Below, in pieces: positions 1-58,884 of a stretch of DNA of 64,000 nucleotides. The notes beneath the pieces were generated by a model. That model saw only the letters and a list, made by a program, of their open reading frames with translations, was not told the DNA's origin and searched no databases. The stretch is from assembly GCF_040954835.1 (NCBI RefSeq), contig NC_090698.1:43374157-43438156 (forward strand). The letters run 5' to 3'. Made by a program: the position numbers and the translations under genes. Numbering within the stretch: the first letter of the stretch is position 1; each line of letters starts with the position of its first letter. Source of the stretch: Lepisosteus oculatus (taxonomy: Eukaryota; Chordata; Actinopteri; Semionotiformes; Lepisosteidae).

Positions 1-2418
1 ATGGAATTTGTCTCAGTTCCACTCGGTTGACCATTTTGTAACATGCAATGCCGACATACTCTCCGTGCAACAGAACTCTCATTTTTAGCAGTACTTAGGG
101 TCCTTTTCTAGTTTTTGTACAAAATGTGAATGTCAATATCTCAAAGGTGGAGGCATAGCAAACTGCTTTTCTTTACTGTGTGTCTTTATAGTTTTTACAT
201 TTGTGTCCATTGATACAGAAGCTAATTGCTGCCATCAAGAAAAAATGTCACGTTTCTCATAATTATGTGTAAATGGTTTATATTTGTATAACAAAAATAT
301 ACAAATGATCATTTGAATGTATACATAACCTACTGCATCGTGCAGTGACAGTACTGATACTGTAACTCAGATGGAACTGTGGGGTTAGCGTTTGTGAGGG
401 TGTCCAATCCTGCAGAATTTCGACTGGGGTTTAGTTGAAATTTTACCATTTGTGCGCAATATGAACATAGTCATTATATCCATGATGTATCCTTAAACAA
501 GAAAGAGTCTACCGTGCAATTGATTCCAAAGTTTATAACTGAATTTCAGCTAATGAGACTGTAGGTATTTTATTACAATTGTGCTATCATGTGATTACAT
601 AAAGTACGCAATAATGTATTATCTCATTATTATGAGATACTGTGCTACCTCATAATAGCAAAAAGAATTAAAGAACTTTAATTACAAGATACTCCTGAAT
701 TTTTTTTTTTTGATGGCAGCATTTGAAAATATTTAAGTAGTGATATTGGGAATCGCCAGGTGTTGATATTGTTAGAGCACTAGACCTAGTTCTGTTTTTT
801 AATAGGTCTAGTGATGTTTCAGTTTTTTGGCTTTTGAGCAGGCCATCTGACAGTGAGCCATACTTTTTTTTTTCTGCACTTTAAACACTTTAAACTTTGT
901 TTCAATACATGTCTTCTAACTTGTGATGAAGCTGGAATGGGTGTCATTCCACGTTATTATGGATAATAACTTCTGTAGTTTTTTAGGTGGGTAGCTGCGT
1001 CAGCCTGAAGAATAAAATATTTCTGAATTAAGTAAAATCAATAATTTTTTTTCCTCTTCAAATTATTGTGCGTTGTGTTCATCAAGTGTCCAATATACCA
1101 TTTATTCATTACTACATCTTTATTGTTTGAACAGCATTATCCTTTAAAAAAATCAAATATAGTGCAGAAAAAAATCAGTTCCAAAAAGGTATTTAGCTCT
1201 GCTTCCAGAAGCTTTTGTATCTTCCACAGGTTAACTGTAACTGTACCTATGTCTTCATTTTTATTCTCAGGAATGGATTTTAACATTTCAGTCAAAATAA
1301 ATTCTGCAGGTGAAATCTGTTGCTTGTTTTGTTCTTCCTGAAAGCTGTGCATTCCAGTATAAATAGGTACTTCCAATGCGATTTAAATGTAAAAATCCTT
1401 TTTCTTCATAGTTTTTCATACTAATGTGCATATACTGTATACTTGTTCACTGTCTTTTTTAAAATGTCTGTATAGACCACCGCATTGTTTTTGTTCCTGG
1501 ATTCATCATATCACTTACAGAGACGCAGAGCTCTTCAGTTGCACACGGCAGCAGCCTTTTCTCATCCAATCAGCACATTCATAAGCTGTGATCCTTTGAG
1601 AATGTGAACTGTGCAGCATTTCATTGATAAATGACTCCTTGTAATTTTAGTCCCCTCCCAAAAAGAATTTCAGGAATTTTGTTTTTCTGGGAGTCCCAAG
1701 CCAGGCAATAAAAAGACCATATGTAGGGTGTAGTTTAAAGATTCATCTCAAGAATGTAGAGGAAATTTGAGCACTGTTATAGTCCCTTAATTTTCTGCAG
1801 TTGATAGTAAATGTCTTGAGTCAAATTGTAAATTTGTTTAAAATATCAGATTATTTTATGCTGGTATCGGTTAAAGAGTTAATTACTTCTGTCCTTCCAT
1901 TTTTTCGTTCTTCATTTCACTTATTGCCTCTGCACTTTTGTGTTTCGGAGCGTGGTGTTTTGAATGAAGTGTCAATATGCATATTCATCTGTTATGACTA
2001 TTCCAGTCATATCTGGATTTAAGTCACTTTACTTTTGATTTGCTCTGCACTGCCAAACAGAATATTTCAGAAATTGATTCTTGAATTAAATAATTTTTCA
2101 TCATGTACTCAGTGTGGCTAAATTAGTCTATTATGCCAACAAGTAGGGGAGTGAATCGGTTTCCCTCAGAACCTCATTTCAGTACTAGTCTTGAAACAAA
2201 ATGTTGACATCCATTTCCAGCATCGACACCAGCCATTTCTTCAAAGTATCTTTCTAAGATTCAGATAATCAATCTGATGAAGCATTCCGGAATTCTCTCA
2301 GTTAACTTATAAAATAGAGAAAAGCTCAAGAACATACACAGAGCTACCGATTTATCCATTCCACACAGAGTACCCAGAGGAAACCAGCTCTTGACATTTT
2401 TCTTTTTCTTTCTTTCAG
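1..2418 (+). other. CERT1: CERT1 intron, 3' part
   Basis: AT-rich sequence with poly-T and poly-A runs. I see no coding exon, so the intron must begin before the window. The only thing recognised is a 20-base repeat fragment at 985-1004. The short open frames here have no coding character. Confidence 0.8.
985..1004. repeat. Fragment of the fold-back repeat family
   Basis: Twenty bases, AGGTGGGTAGCTGCGTCAGC, are the exact reverse complement of the right outer end of the fold-back element at 40295-40492 and its edge. The rest of that element is absent here. Confidence 0.6.
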
Positions 2419-39497
<37,079 letters not shown>

Positions 39498-40158
39498 TGT
39501 AAGCAGGTGTGTTTCTCTCTCTTGACTATCGCCAAATCACTCCACTGCAAACGTTTTTTTTAATATTCTAAAATCAAATCGATTCGTTTTTTGTTACATT
39601 CAGCTGATTTGGAATAGCCAGCGGTGAGTTTTCCACTTCTCAGCCCATGACTACTAAAACTGAGGAGAATGAGGATCTGCCCATCTTCGAGCCACTTAAA
39701 CTTCAATCCATCACAGGCTTTACAGCCTTGTACCAGTGGTTCAGCGCTGATTGGAGGAGACTTCCAGCGCCGACAGCACTGCAGACTGCAGACAGCCCTG
39801 GCCACATAATCCCACCTTTCCCTCCGTGGCACACAGCCGATCATGTGCCATCAATAGGGGAGTCTCAGTCTGTGTTTAGATGAGCTTCTCCTCTGGTTGA
39901 GCCACTTGGCTGTCTTAATAATTTAATCTTTGAGGTGTTAAAAACAGTCATATCCATTGCTCAAAATTTACAGGCAACTCCAATCCCTAATGTTTTTTTT
40001 AACATGAATTCATTTAACATGTTTCATTCCTGTATTTAAGCAGTTCATTTATATGTTTTTTTTTTCCAGTTGTTGAGCAAGAATTCCTCACAATGTCCTT
40101 TTCTACAGATTGTACTGGATGTAGTTTGCATAACTAAAATATCTATCATTTTTGTAAT

Positions 40159-40164
40159 AATAAA
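40159..40164 (+). terminator. CERT1: Possible proximal CERT1 polyadenylation signal
   Basis: AATAAA about 660 bases after the stop, followed by A-rich then mixed sequence. A weak GT-rich downstream element makes this uncertain. Confidence 0.35.
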
Positions 40165-40294
40165 AAACAAACTTGCATCCAGAGGGCAATGAATACATTA
40201 AATTAAGATCTATGGAAGATCCAGTGATTACTTATTAACTTTTAATAGCAGGTATGTCATTAAGTAAAAACTGAAAAGGCTGACTTGTTAGTTG

Positions 40295-40492
40295 CAAAGG
40301 AACAAGTAATAGGTTTATTCCATGCTGAAAAAAAGAAGAAAGAGAACACAACGTTTCGGCCGTGGAGCCTTCTTCAGGTGTGAGAGAGGCTCCACGGCCG
40401 AAACGTTGTGTTCTCTTTCTTCTTTTTTTCAGCATGGAATAAACCTATTACTTGTTCCTTTGCAGCCTACGCATGCTGACGCAGCTACCCAC
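40295..40492. mobile_element. Fold-back insertion: 76-bp perfect inverted repeat with target duplication
   Basis: The left arm (40295-40370) is the exact reverse complement of the right arm (40387-40462). A 16-base loop separates them, and 30 bases, ending CAGCTACCCAC, follow the right arm. CTGACTTGTTAGTTG occurs at 40280-40294 and again at 40493-40507, a 13-15 base target duplication. That length suits insertion by LINE machinery more than a cut-and-paste transposase. The arms carry ACAACGTTTCGGCCGTGG. Two mirror-image reading frames here are artefacts of the palindrome. Confidence 0.85.
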
Positions 40493-42518
40493 CTGACTTG
40501 TTAGTTGTTGGTTTGCTATAGAAAATAACATCCTGTAGGCTGCGTTTAATAGCACATCAGTGTGGTTTGGAATAGGTTTCACCTCACACTTGTTACGTTT
40601 TTTTCCCATGTTTATTCTGATTTGTATCGGTTTAATTCAGTGGTATTACAATCTTACTAAAACTGTACCTGTAAGATCTTTGAACCTCGAGGACAAAGTG
40701 ATGAAAGAAACCTATGTCTCATGTCTTTCAGTGATTTGCCTCCTCTCACTGCCAAGTCCCACAGCGTGCTTTTCTCCGGGTGATTTAGACAAGGCTGTGT
40801 AGACATTCCAGATCTGGAGGAGCTGGACACAGCAGAAGCAGGCGGTGGCACTTTCTGTCTCTAGACTGTTCAGAGGCTGTGACCTGCGGTGCCCAAGTGT
40901 GGGAAACAAAGCAGCTTTGGTCAGAATATCCAACACTATCTGTACTCTGCAAGCTCCTCTTACTGCATCAGTGTGTAATAAGTACATCTTTACAGCTGTC
41001 GTTTATGTTGCTGTAGTGGAGACAGTTCAAAATGAAATCTTGATTTTTACAAACTGTGGTTCAATGGCTTTAATAACTCACATGTTACAGTAGACCTGCA
41101 AAAATAGCCAAAAAGATAAATATTGCAAAAAATACATATTAAAAGAGATTTATATGGTCATTTTGGAGGTCTAAAGTAAATTGTTTCTATTTTGGTCTGG
41201 CTTTTGTAAATGTCCAGTTTTTTGTTTTTGTTTTGCTATGTATAATCACTGATCTCATGGCTTACTTTCATGCTGCTAATTTTTCTAAAAATAGCTAGCC
41301 TTTTCTTAAAGAATCGTCTTGTTTGTAATACTTGTTGAGGGCTGTTATTGATCTATGACTTGGCCTTTTCTTCCCTCTCTCTCTTGTGAAGACCAGCAAT
41401 GTGTCTGATGGAGAAAGAGTTTGAAAAGCTTTATTTTTTTTTCAGAAATCTTTATATTTCTACCGTGATTTTAGTTGTACACGTTATACAAATGTGATGT
41501 GATGAAAAAAGGCATAGAAATCTATAAAAAAAAAAACTGGCAATATGGAATACATAACTTATCTCCTGATGCTGGTGGAGCAGATCTATCTTGATTGCAG
41601 TAGAAGCATTGAACGGGAAGCTGGAGAGCACAGTGTACGAGTTTTCAAGTCAAGCAATAATTAGTTTGGCCTTGAGAAAAGCATCACGTCATGATCTAAT
41701 TGAAAGTGCATTATTAAATTTGATCTGTTACAAATTCACAAAGGATTGGATCTTAGCAATCCAAGGTTACAAACTTGAATGCCCCCTTTCAACACACACT
41801 TTGTATACCACTGCATCTTAAGAATTATTAATCTGGAATGTACAGAATTAAGATAAATTTTACCAATTCCCCAGTTTTGCTGTGTTGGCATATACATGTT
41901 AAGCGTACACTTTTTACATATCTTTTTATCAAACATTTCATGTTTATAGAAATCTGTACCTGGACAGTAATTGATTTAGTGTTCTAAATCGGTTCTTTAG
42001 AAAGCAAGAAATTCTTGGGTCCGTGCTCCAGTAAAATCACTAGAGAAGTGCCTCTGTCTTCATCTTAGCAGGATGTATGATTTACTGCTGAATTCTATAT
42101 GTCCAACAGACAAACCTTTTAAGAGCAAAGCCTTTTTAGCATGTTTCTTTTTGCAAAGATTGGTTTATATTACAATGTAAGGGGAAAAACATTTCACTTG
42201 ATTTATTACCTCAAGATTAATTTTTATCTAATATTGTAAATTTGCAATCAGCAGGGACAGTGTCACTTTAGTGTATTCTTCCTGTGTTGGGAGCTTTTCA
42301 CAAATTAGTTTTTATGTCCAAATGATTCCTAGCGTGAAGTATATTGGTAAACCTTTCACTAATCGGGCAAGAGAAGTGTTATGCAATAAATCAGTTGCAT
42401 AGGATACAATGAACAATGAGATGGTGTGTGGGGAGTTCACAAGAAGTGTGTATATCTTGATAGCGTTATCATTAGTTGCATTTGCATAAAATGCGATGTA
42501 ATTAAGACATATTCTGTA

Positions 42519-42524
42519 AATAAA
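42519..42524 (+). terminator. CERT1: Possible distal CERT1 polyadenylation signal
   Basis: AATAAA in CTGTAAATAAATAG, about 3.0 kb after the stop. Several other AATAAA-like words occur in this AT-rich stretch, so the choice is a guess. Confidence 0.3.
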
Positions 42525-42530
42525 TAGATT

Positions 42531-44770
42531 ACACTAAATGAGCAGTCTGGGGTGAATATACCGTGCATTCAACGCATGATTAATATTGATCTGTCTTCAA
42601 GGAAGGATATTCTCAAATATCCTGATTGAACAGTACTGTTGCCCAGACCACTCTTCTCTTGCCTTTGGATTTCTGACATGAAAATATGTTTAAAGTACTT
42701 TTGGGAGTGTATAGACTAGTTGTGTTTTATAGAAGCTTTATTATCTTGGTTATATTCTATACAAAGAAATGCCAGTCCTTATGTCACAATGGTATTGATC
42801 TGTACAAAACAAATAATTGAATCAACTTGTATGATAGCAAAAAAAAAAGTTGAGCTCTCTTCCATGTTATATCTAATTGAATACAGTATTTAAAATTGAA
42901 GGGTATTAAAAATAATAGACCGATATTTTGTGTGGCGTCTTCTTGAATACATATTGATGACATGCTGTTTTACCGAATTGCAGATGCTTAATTCACAGTG
43001 TAAGGAGTGTAACCATAACCTGATATACTGCAGTTTTATGTGAGCTGATCTCTCTTAACATCAGGGAGAAACTTTGGGCGCAAATCAAAATTAACTGGGT
43101 TTCAGAAATGATTCTAACCAATTTTACTGGATGGTGATGGATAGTATAGATGCACACTCTTATCTACCTACAGTTGCAAAACAAGCAGTTACAATGAAGA
43201 GGGCTAGTGTTTTTTTTTTTTGTTCAGATGAGACCTCTGAGATTTAACCAGTAGTTGGCTTCTTTGCTGGTGAGATGTGATGAAGTGAGAGCTGATTGGC
43301 TGTCTCTGCTCTGGTGAGTGTAGCTCATGGTGACGTTGCTTCAGGAGGGATTGTCAAAGATGCCCAACTGCATCTTGAGTTCCAAACTGGTCAAGCTTAC
43401 TGAATGTCATTCTCTTGAATGATGGGGGCTTTTTTTCTGTTCTTCACAGTTCATAGTATAACCCAGCATACCAGCAGATATCCTAAATAGTATTTTTCTA
43501 AAGACAGTGCAGGTGTCTGCTTTGTATATGAATAAAAAATAGGCTTTTCATAAAATTTTACATTTTGCTGTGAAACAAATTCCTTAAGATATAAGGACAT
43601 AAGGTCCTTTACATATTTAATGAAAATAAAGGAAGGAAACATTTACAGCAGACCATGTTAAAATCTATAGCCAGTCTTTGCTTTGCTAATAGTTTAGAGA
43701 AGCAAGCTTTGTTAATTTTTAACTGAGGCACATCTATTTATGAGAAAAAAAAACTAAAAGAGATTTTCATATGAATTCATTTTAAAACACAATTGTATAC
43801 CCCATGGTAACTATTGTGTTCCATTTGCATAATTTATTCCGTTTGCTTAATAATAGTTGGAGACACACTCTGGATTTAGTGATTTTAAACAGTGTAATAA
43901 AGTATTCCCAGTCAGCTCACCTTATGAAAATGCATACAGATGCAAAGGTGGTTGATCTGCTGGTCTACTTGCACAAATATTTTTGATGCTCTTCATTGCA
44001 AAATTGTTTTATAGAAACTTCACTGCAAATGGCAGAGAACTCTTATTCTCAGAAGTTGAATCTCCTCTTTATTGTGCATGAAATGGATCCCTATAAATCC
44101 AAGCTGACATTTTCTTTCTAAAAATAGGCTTAATTTGCATTTCAAGAAAAAAAAGGCATGGGCTTTGTAAAAAGTTAAGAAAACTGGGTGTAAGGAGAGA
44201 AAAGCTTGGTGATGTTACTTCTGTTAATTATATAATGAGGACTATAATCACCATGTCAATGTAGTGGTTAGTTTTTAATTTATAGGTAAAGTAGCAAATA
44301 GCCCATGGATTTTGTGATGTTTGTTTACTACACTGGGAATAGACAGCCATTTCATGGAGAATTATGTATTTCTTTATATGTAATTCATAGAGCATCTGTT
44401 TAATACATTCATATTGTAAAAAGTTTCCAAATAAAAGTAAACATTTCTTAATGTACATTATTCACATTTCTAAATGCGGAGGAAAGGAAATGATCAAGTT
44501 ATATAAATACAAGTTGTTGTTTTTTAAATATGCCCTTAACAAATACTAAATAATAGTTGCACTGTGACTTGCCAGGTGAATCTCTGTGAACAATATGGTT
44601 AAAGTGCTCACTCAAATTTAAGGAAATCAGAGAAGTAGGGAAACAAAATTCTGACTTTAAAATCTGTTAACTAAAATGTTAAAGATGAAAGTAAACATAC
44701 ATTTTTTTCAACTATTTTATTTCAGCTGTGAAAATGATCCCATTAAATACAATGCAGAAATTATATATTA
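42531..44770. other. CERT1-HMGCR intergenic space
   Basis: AT-rich sequence between the two converging 3' ends. I see no gene or named repeat. Poly-T (43208-43222) and poly-A runs are the only simple features. Confidence 0.6.
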
Positions 44771-44776
44771 TTTATT
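44771..44776 (-). terminator. HMGCR: Possible HMGCR polyadenylation signal
   Basis: Minus-strand AATAAA within TTGCAATAAATAATATATAA. Position fits the usual 3' UTR length, but the end is not proven. Confidence 0.4.
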
Positions 44777-46255
44777 GCAAAAACTTACAAAATATACATG
44801 ATGTGAATATAAAACTATGAAATAGACTGTGAGAACATATTTAGTGATGTCATTTTTCCCCCCACATGACCTGCACACGTCCAGATGCAGCCATTATGTC
44901 GCGTCATTTATAAACGGTATGTGCAAATAGTAACACAACCTTCCCAACTGCTGCTACTATGAAGCATTTGGCAGCATTGATGGAGATGTTACTTACAACA
45001 ATTGAGAACTCAATGTGGTCTCTCCAGTGACTTGACCGTTGTAGCTGAAGACCGCAAAACAGCTTTTAAGGTGCACGCATCAAAAGCAAAGCCTATTAAG
45101 TACCCATTTTTGACAGCAGTAAAAACAGGTATGAGGCTGTACAAAGAAGATAACTGCAAGTTGCAAGTAGTGGCAGGATCCAATACCATGTAACGTTTGT
45201 TATTTTAGCACCTTGTTTAAGTATTTGTGCTTAAATGCATCAGCTTTCCATTGAAAAAATATCCCTTACAATTAGATCTGAATGCTGTTTATCAAGGTAA
45301 TAAAAAAATACATTCATTTTGAATGTTAGGTCAGAAAACTGATACACTCAACTGAAAATGTAATTACAGTTGCTACCAGTATCTGCATTGCATTTCACTG
45401 ATATAAACAGAATCTTGGCAAATTGTGATTTATTCAGAGCATTAACAGAGTACAACTGCTAATTCCCCTTTCTGTACTTTTACAGAACACTACAGGAAAT
45501 GTGACAGGGAAGACTTGTGCATTGATGATAACTTACTTCAAAATGAGCCAACAATAAAATAACAAAAACATCCCTTTGCCCACAAGTTTCATCCTTGCTA
45601 GTAATATAGTAGTGAATATCCCTCAGCTTTAGTTATCAATAATATCAATTTTAAAGCACGTTGCACCACATCACTAATACAGTCCCCGTGCCTAGAGATA
45701 TACAGTACAGTAGCATACTGAGCCCTAGTTCACTGGTCAGCAGTTATCTTACACCACACAGCAATATGACTGCCTGCTCAGCTCCACAATACAGCAGCAA
45801 AGAAGTCAGCAACATAGGAGGTTTGTCACTTCTAACTGGATCATAAAAATAACAAAATAATAGATGTAATTTTTATATTCCACAGTTTAGACCTTGTTCA
45901 CACCACACAAAATTTTGACAATCACATAAAAAAAAATCCAACTTCAAACACATTGATCATGTTTTGGCAGTCCAGGGGCTATTTTTAGTCTGTTGATGTT
46001 TGCTAAAAACATTTACAGATTACAAAAGTTCTCCAAAGACTGAGAAAGCCACAACGTCGAACACTGTCTTGCTGGAATCAAAAGGGGCAGCTGGCGAGGA
46101 TTTCGGGTTTTTTATTTACAATCCTTACAGCCCATGAGAGGAGCGTGGGGATGTTGATGCAGCTTAGGTGAGCCGACAAGAAGGCCTCTGCTGCTCATCC
46201 CACCCAGCTCTCTCGGCTCAGTCGTATCCGTGCCACTCGCTGGGACCCGTCCTCT
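44771..46255 (-). other. HMGCR: HMGCR 3' UTR (probable extent)
   Basis: Downstream of the HMGCR stop on the minus strand. AATAAA (plus-strand TTTATT) at 44771-44776 would give a 3' UTR of about 1.5 kb, close to the mammalian length. Earlier AATAAA-like words near 45430 and 46115 could be used too. Confidence 0.5.
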
Positions 46256-55380
<9,125 letters not shown>

Positions 55381-55941
55381 TTAACTCTGCAAGCGAAGGA
55401 AACCGAAAGCCCAGTTATAACTCTTCTGAAAATAATCCAACAGACAGAAAACGAGGGTGGGGAAAAAAAAAACTTTTCACAGAGCCACAATAAATCAAAC
55501 ACTGATGCTTAATCCAACGCATATCATAACTGGAGACAAGAAAAGTCTTATTGCCAAACCACCCCTTCTGGTTGTTAGGAAAGTTCTGTGCTGCACTCAT
55601 TTAAAATCACAGAGATACAAAAGAACAAGACACAAAAAACAAAATGTAAATAATATACGCTTGTCATATGCTTGCTTGCAGGTAGAATGTTGCAGTTCTA
55701 TAGTACAGTATAGAACAGTATGTACAGTATGTACTGTAGCTGCTGTGTTCACCACAGATAAGCACACAGCCTTTGACGTAATGAACATGAACATTGCTAT
55801 TCCAGCACAGAGATCTTCTTTTCAGTACTTGTATTTGTTATTGATTTTAATCAGGATTAGAAGGCATAAACAAAATTTTCCCCTAACAGCAAAATGCAAA
55901 AAAAATGCACAAAATGTCCTGAGAGATACAAAACGATAGAT

Positions 55942-56060
55942 TTAATAATAATAATAATAATAATAATAACAATAATAATTGCTTACATTTATATAGCGCT
56001 TTTCTGGACACTCCACTCAAAGCGCTTTACAGGTAATGGGGACTCCCCTCCACCACCACC
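55942..56060 (-). mobile_element. LINE-type 3' tail with AAT microsatellite
   Basis: Read on the minus strand: CCTGTAAAGCGCTTTGAGTG, then AAGCGCTATATAAATGTAAG, then an ATT-rich repeat. The words AAAGCGCTTTGAG and GCGCTATATAAA are the 3' tail typical of L2/CR1-like fish retroelements, also present at 57418-57507 in the other direction. Confidence 0.7.
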
Positions 56061-56869
56061 AATGTCCAGCATCACATTGAAACTCACACCTTGTACCCAC
56101 ATTTGTAGTTGCACCAAATAACAAAAATTTTGAAAACACTCACAAAGCAAGGTTTGTTTTCTACAGACTGCGAGACTTGATGGAAGTATTAAAATCCTCA
56201 AAACCACTGACCACAGTCTAGCCAATAAAGTTATTCAGGATCAACACCAGAACATCTACTAGGTAACAAAACAGGAAACTATGCAGAAGTGCATTTAAAG
56301 ACTACAAGAGTCTTTATCAGAATCTAGAACATGATGCCAGGTCATGCTGTTGAAGATTATAACCTGGATTCCATCAGCATACTGTACAGCTAGATGAGAA
56401 ACATCTAGCACCAAAATGAAATGAAGGGACTGAATAACCTTGCTGTGTTGGTAGGAGCCATGTTCCAAAGTCCCATTCCTTCACTTCGATCTTACCGTGA
56501 AATGTAATATTTAAATGCTGCTGGTACAATCAACAGTCAACAGTTCCAATATGCTGTTCAAGCCATGCAGTACTACAGGGCCATTCTGTACATGTGTACA
56601 ATCAAAGCACTCTGAACCATGCCAGGTAAAACGGAATAATCCTCCTTAAACGCTGCCTTTACAACCTAGTGACCTAACCCATCCTGATTAGGTTGGACTG
56701 CCCAAGATCTGCTAGGTCCTCACACAGTTAAACACTGCACAAATGCAGATCAGGGGCCACGCCAATACTCTGCCATTGATCCAGAGACTTCATCCAGCCG
56801 TTTCTTGAAAGTGAATATGAAAAGGTCTTACTGGGAAGGCTTAAATTAATAAAACATTTATATACCACA

Positions 56870-56910
56870 TTTCATTACAGTGAATCTCAGAGTGTTTCAC
56901 TGTAATGAAA
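56870..56910. repeat. Short perfect hairpin
   Basis: TTTCATTACAGTGAA (56870-56884) and its exact reverse complement (56896-56910) flank an 11-base loop, just upstream of the LINE fragment. Confidence 0.8.
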
Positions 56911-56919
56911 TGTATTCCC

Positions 56920-57465
56920 CCTCCAATCTGGCTTCCGTCAACTTCACAGCACAGAAACTGCCCTGATCAAAGTCACTAACGATCTTCTAATAGCTTCTGA
57001 TATATATCACATTACTCCTATCCTAGAGCTTCTGGTCAAAGTCCATGTAGACTTTAAAATCCTCATGCTCACCTATAAGGCTTTACATGGCTTGGCACCT
57101 CAATACCTGTCTGAACTCTTATCGCCCTACTCCCCACCTCGCGACCTTCGCTCTTCTAATTCTGCTCTCCTTTCTGTCCCCCAAGCTTGTCTACATTGTA
57201 TGGGTGACAGGGCCTTCTCCTGTTATGCCCCCAAGCTCTGGAACTCTCTGCCCAAGGATCCAGACTCAAAACCTTCTTCTTCAGAAAAGCCTTTAACTTA
57301 ACTGCTTCTATTCTTCACCCCTCTGCTCTTCTTAGTACCACCTTCCACGGTCCCCTCTGTGTATTGTAATTGTGTTTTATCTTGTGTATTATTTTTATTT
57401 ATTGTTGTTGTCATTCTGTAAAGCGCTTTGAGAAGCCACCTTTAAAGGCGCTATATAAAATTAAG

Positions 57466-57507
<42 letters not shown>
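56920..57507 (+). mobile_element. LINE (L2/Rex-like) fragment with internal deletion
   Basis: Starts with reverse-transcriptase words LQSGFRQLHSTETALIKVTN then DLLIAS (56922 on). The frame then jumps past most of the domain to the C-terminus (from about 57040): VDFKILMLTYKALHGLAPQY, LRSSNSALLSVP, GDRAFSCYAPKLWNSLPKD. The tail TGTAAAGCGCTTTGAGAAGC, GCGCTATATAAAA and a TTA microsatellite (57470-57507) ends it. It lies in HMGCR intron 1, antisense to the gene, and cannot be active. Confidence 0.85.
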
Positions 57508-57508
<1 letters not shown>

Positions 57509-58611
57509 GACCCTCTAAACACTGGAATCACTCCATTTCCACACGCAAACAATATTTTCCTCTGCCTCTGAACACCAGTGGTAGTCGTACAATTACAATT
57601 CCTGGAGATCTAATTTGAAACAAAACCATCTTGTTAATTCTGGTGCCTTCTGGTACAGCAAGGAAATAGTATCAATAGTATCAAATCCAGCCAGCTGTAA
57701 ATTCAAGGACCTCAAGCATCACTTACCATAAAAGAACATAAATGATCTGGTCATTTGCGAATGCCTTTAGCGTCTCTTTCTCATACACCGCAACGAGCAG
57801 CAATGGTAACTAAACATTTGCCATGCTAATTGCTGCTTTAATGCAGTCTTTCCCTAATGCTCTAATTTCCATTAATATTTCTGTCAAATCTAAGAAAAGT
57901 CAAATATCTCACAGCGACTATTATAGTGAAGAAAAATATGTCGTTGCTAAAGGCTTCTAAGCTAATAAAAACCACAAAGCAGGGCTAAAATTCCGAATTT
58001 GGAAGACTTTGCATTATGAGGAGATTCTGAGTGTTTTGGAAATTAAGTCTTGCACTGACAGTAGGAAGCTTGGCGTGGCACTTTTCATCCGCGACACTTT
58101 ATGTAACAAGCCCACGACGTCGCCCATCCTTTCTTTGATAAAGATGGTGATGAGAACAATCCAGAAATTACCTTATGACATGTTTTTTCCCAGTTTGTAC
58201 GATCTTGTCAATTTGCACTGCATTACTACATTACTGTATAGATTTACACACAAAGTACAATTAATCGTTGTCTACTATTCATGCTAAAGAACACGGAAAC
58301 ATGCTTAACATTCCTATGTCTTTACTAAAACAAATTCCACATTACATCAGGCGCTGCATCAAGAAGCATCAAGAACTTCCACTCTTACCCAGAAGCTTAA
58401 CTTCCTGTATCGCTCAGGTTGAAGACTCAGGCAAATGTCACTTCGTACTGCGTCGAATCACGACTCAGGCATTATGAACATTTTACTAACACTAGTATCA
58501 TCTGGAGAGCTGCCTACTGAGTCATAACTCTTTAGAGAATTGTACGTAAGACGTTCAAACTCTATTCGTCGTTTTTATCCTAAGACACAGAAGGGTGATC
58601 CACCTACTAAC

Positions 58612-58870
58612 CTGTGAAGAATCAGTAACACCACCAGGACCCCAGTGTGACAGGCTTGGGTCTGTCTTGTGTACTGCCTGTGCCCGTCGACAAGGTTAAA
58701 AACAAAGGTGAATTATTTTTTAATTACAAGAGAAAACAATTACATCAAATGTCTACTATTTTTATTTAATCGCCACATAGGTAACGTTGCCGAGAGTCTA
58801 TACTCTCAGCGGTTCTCCCACTGAAAACCCAGACCTTAATGTATGCGCTGTAGAGAAATGGCGAGGGATT
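58612..58870 (-). other. HMGCR: Probable untranslated exon 1 of HMGCR
   Basis: Minus strand, a donor TTCTTCACAG then GTTAGT lies at 58612. The region upstream is richer in CpG and follows promoter-type motifs. The ATG exon has a clear upstream acceptor, so a 5' UTR exon must exist, and this is the best place. The transcription start (upper limit here) is a guess. Confidence 0.4.
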
Positions 58871-58884
58871 CATCGTCCGATGGC

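Larger units (their letters stand above)
39498..42530 (+). other. CERT1: CERT1 3' UTR (probable extent)
   Basis: Follows the stop without another acceptor-led frame. AATAAA signals occur at about 40159-40164 and at 42519-42524. The latter overlaps TGTAAATA, a Pumilio-type motif. A long 3' UTR ending near 42.5 kb would fit the long 3' UTR of mammalian CERT1. The true end needs RNA data. The fold-back insertion at 40295-40492 lies inside it. Confidence 0.5.
55387..58611 (-). other. HMGCR: HMGCR first intron
   Basis: Separates the probable untranslated exon 1 from the ATG exon. It holds a LINE-type 3' end with an AAT microsatellite (55942-56060), a hairpin (56870-56910) and a LINE fragment (56920-57507). 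The rest shows nothing I recognise. Confidence 0.65.

Noticed and set aside
40235..40504. Two open frames on opposite strands starting with the same residues
   Set aside because: They are mirror images created by the palindrome of the fold-back element.
55457..55939. 160-codon open frame, the longest unspliced plus-strand frame near HMGCR
   Set aside because: Lys-, Thr- and Ile-rich as expected from AT-rich DNA, no domain, lies in HMGCR intron 1. Could be chance.
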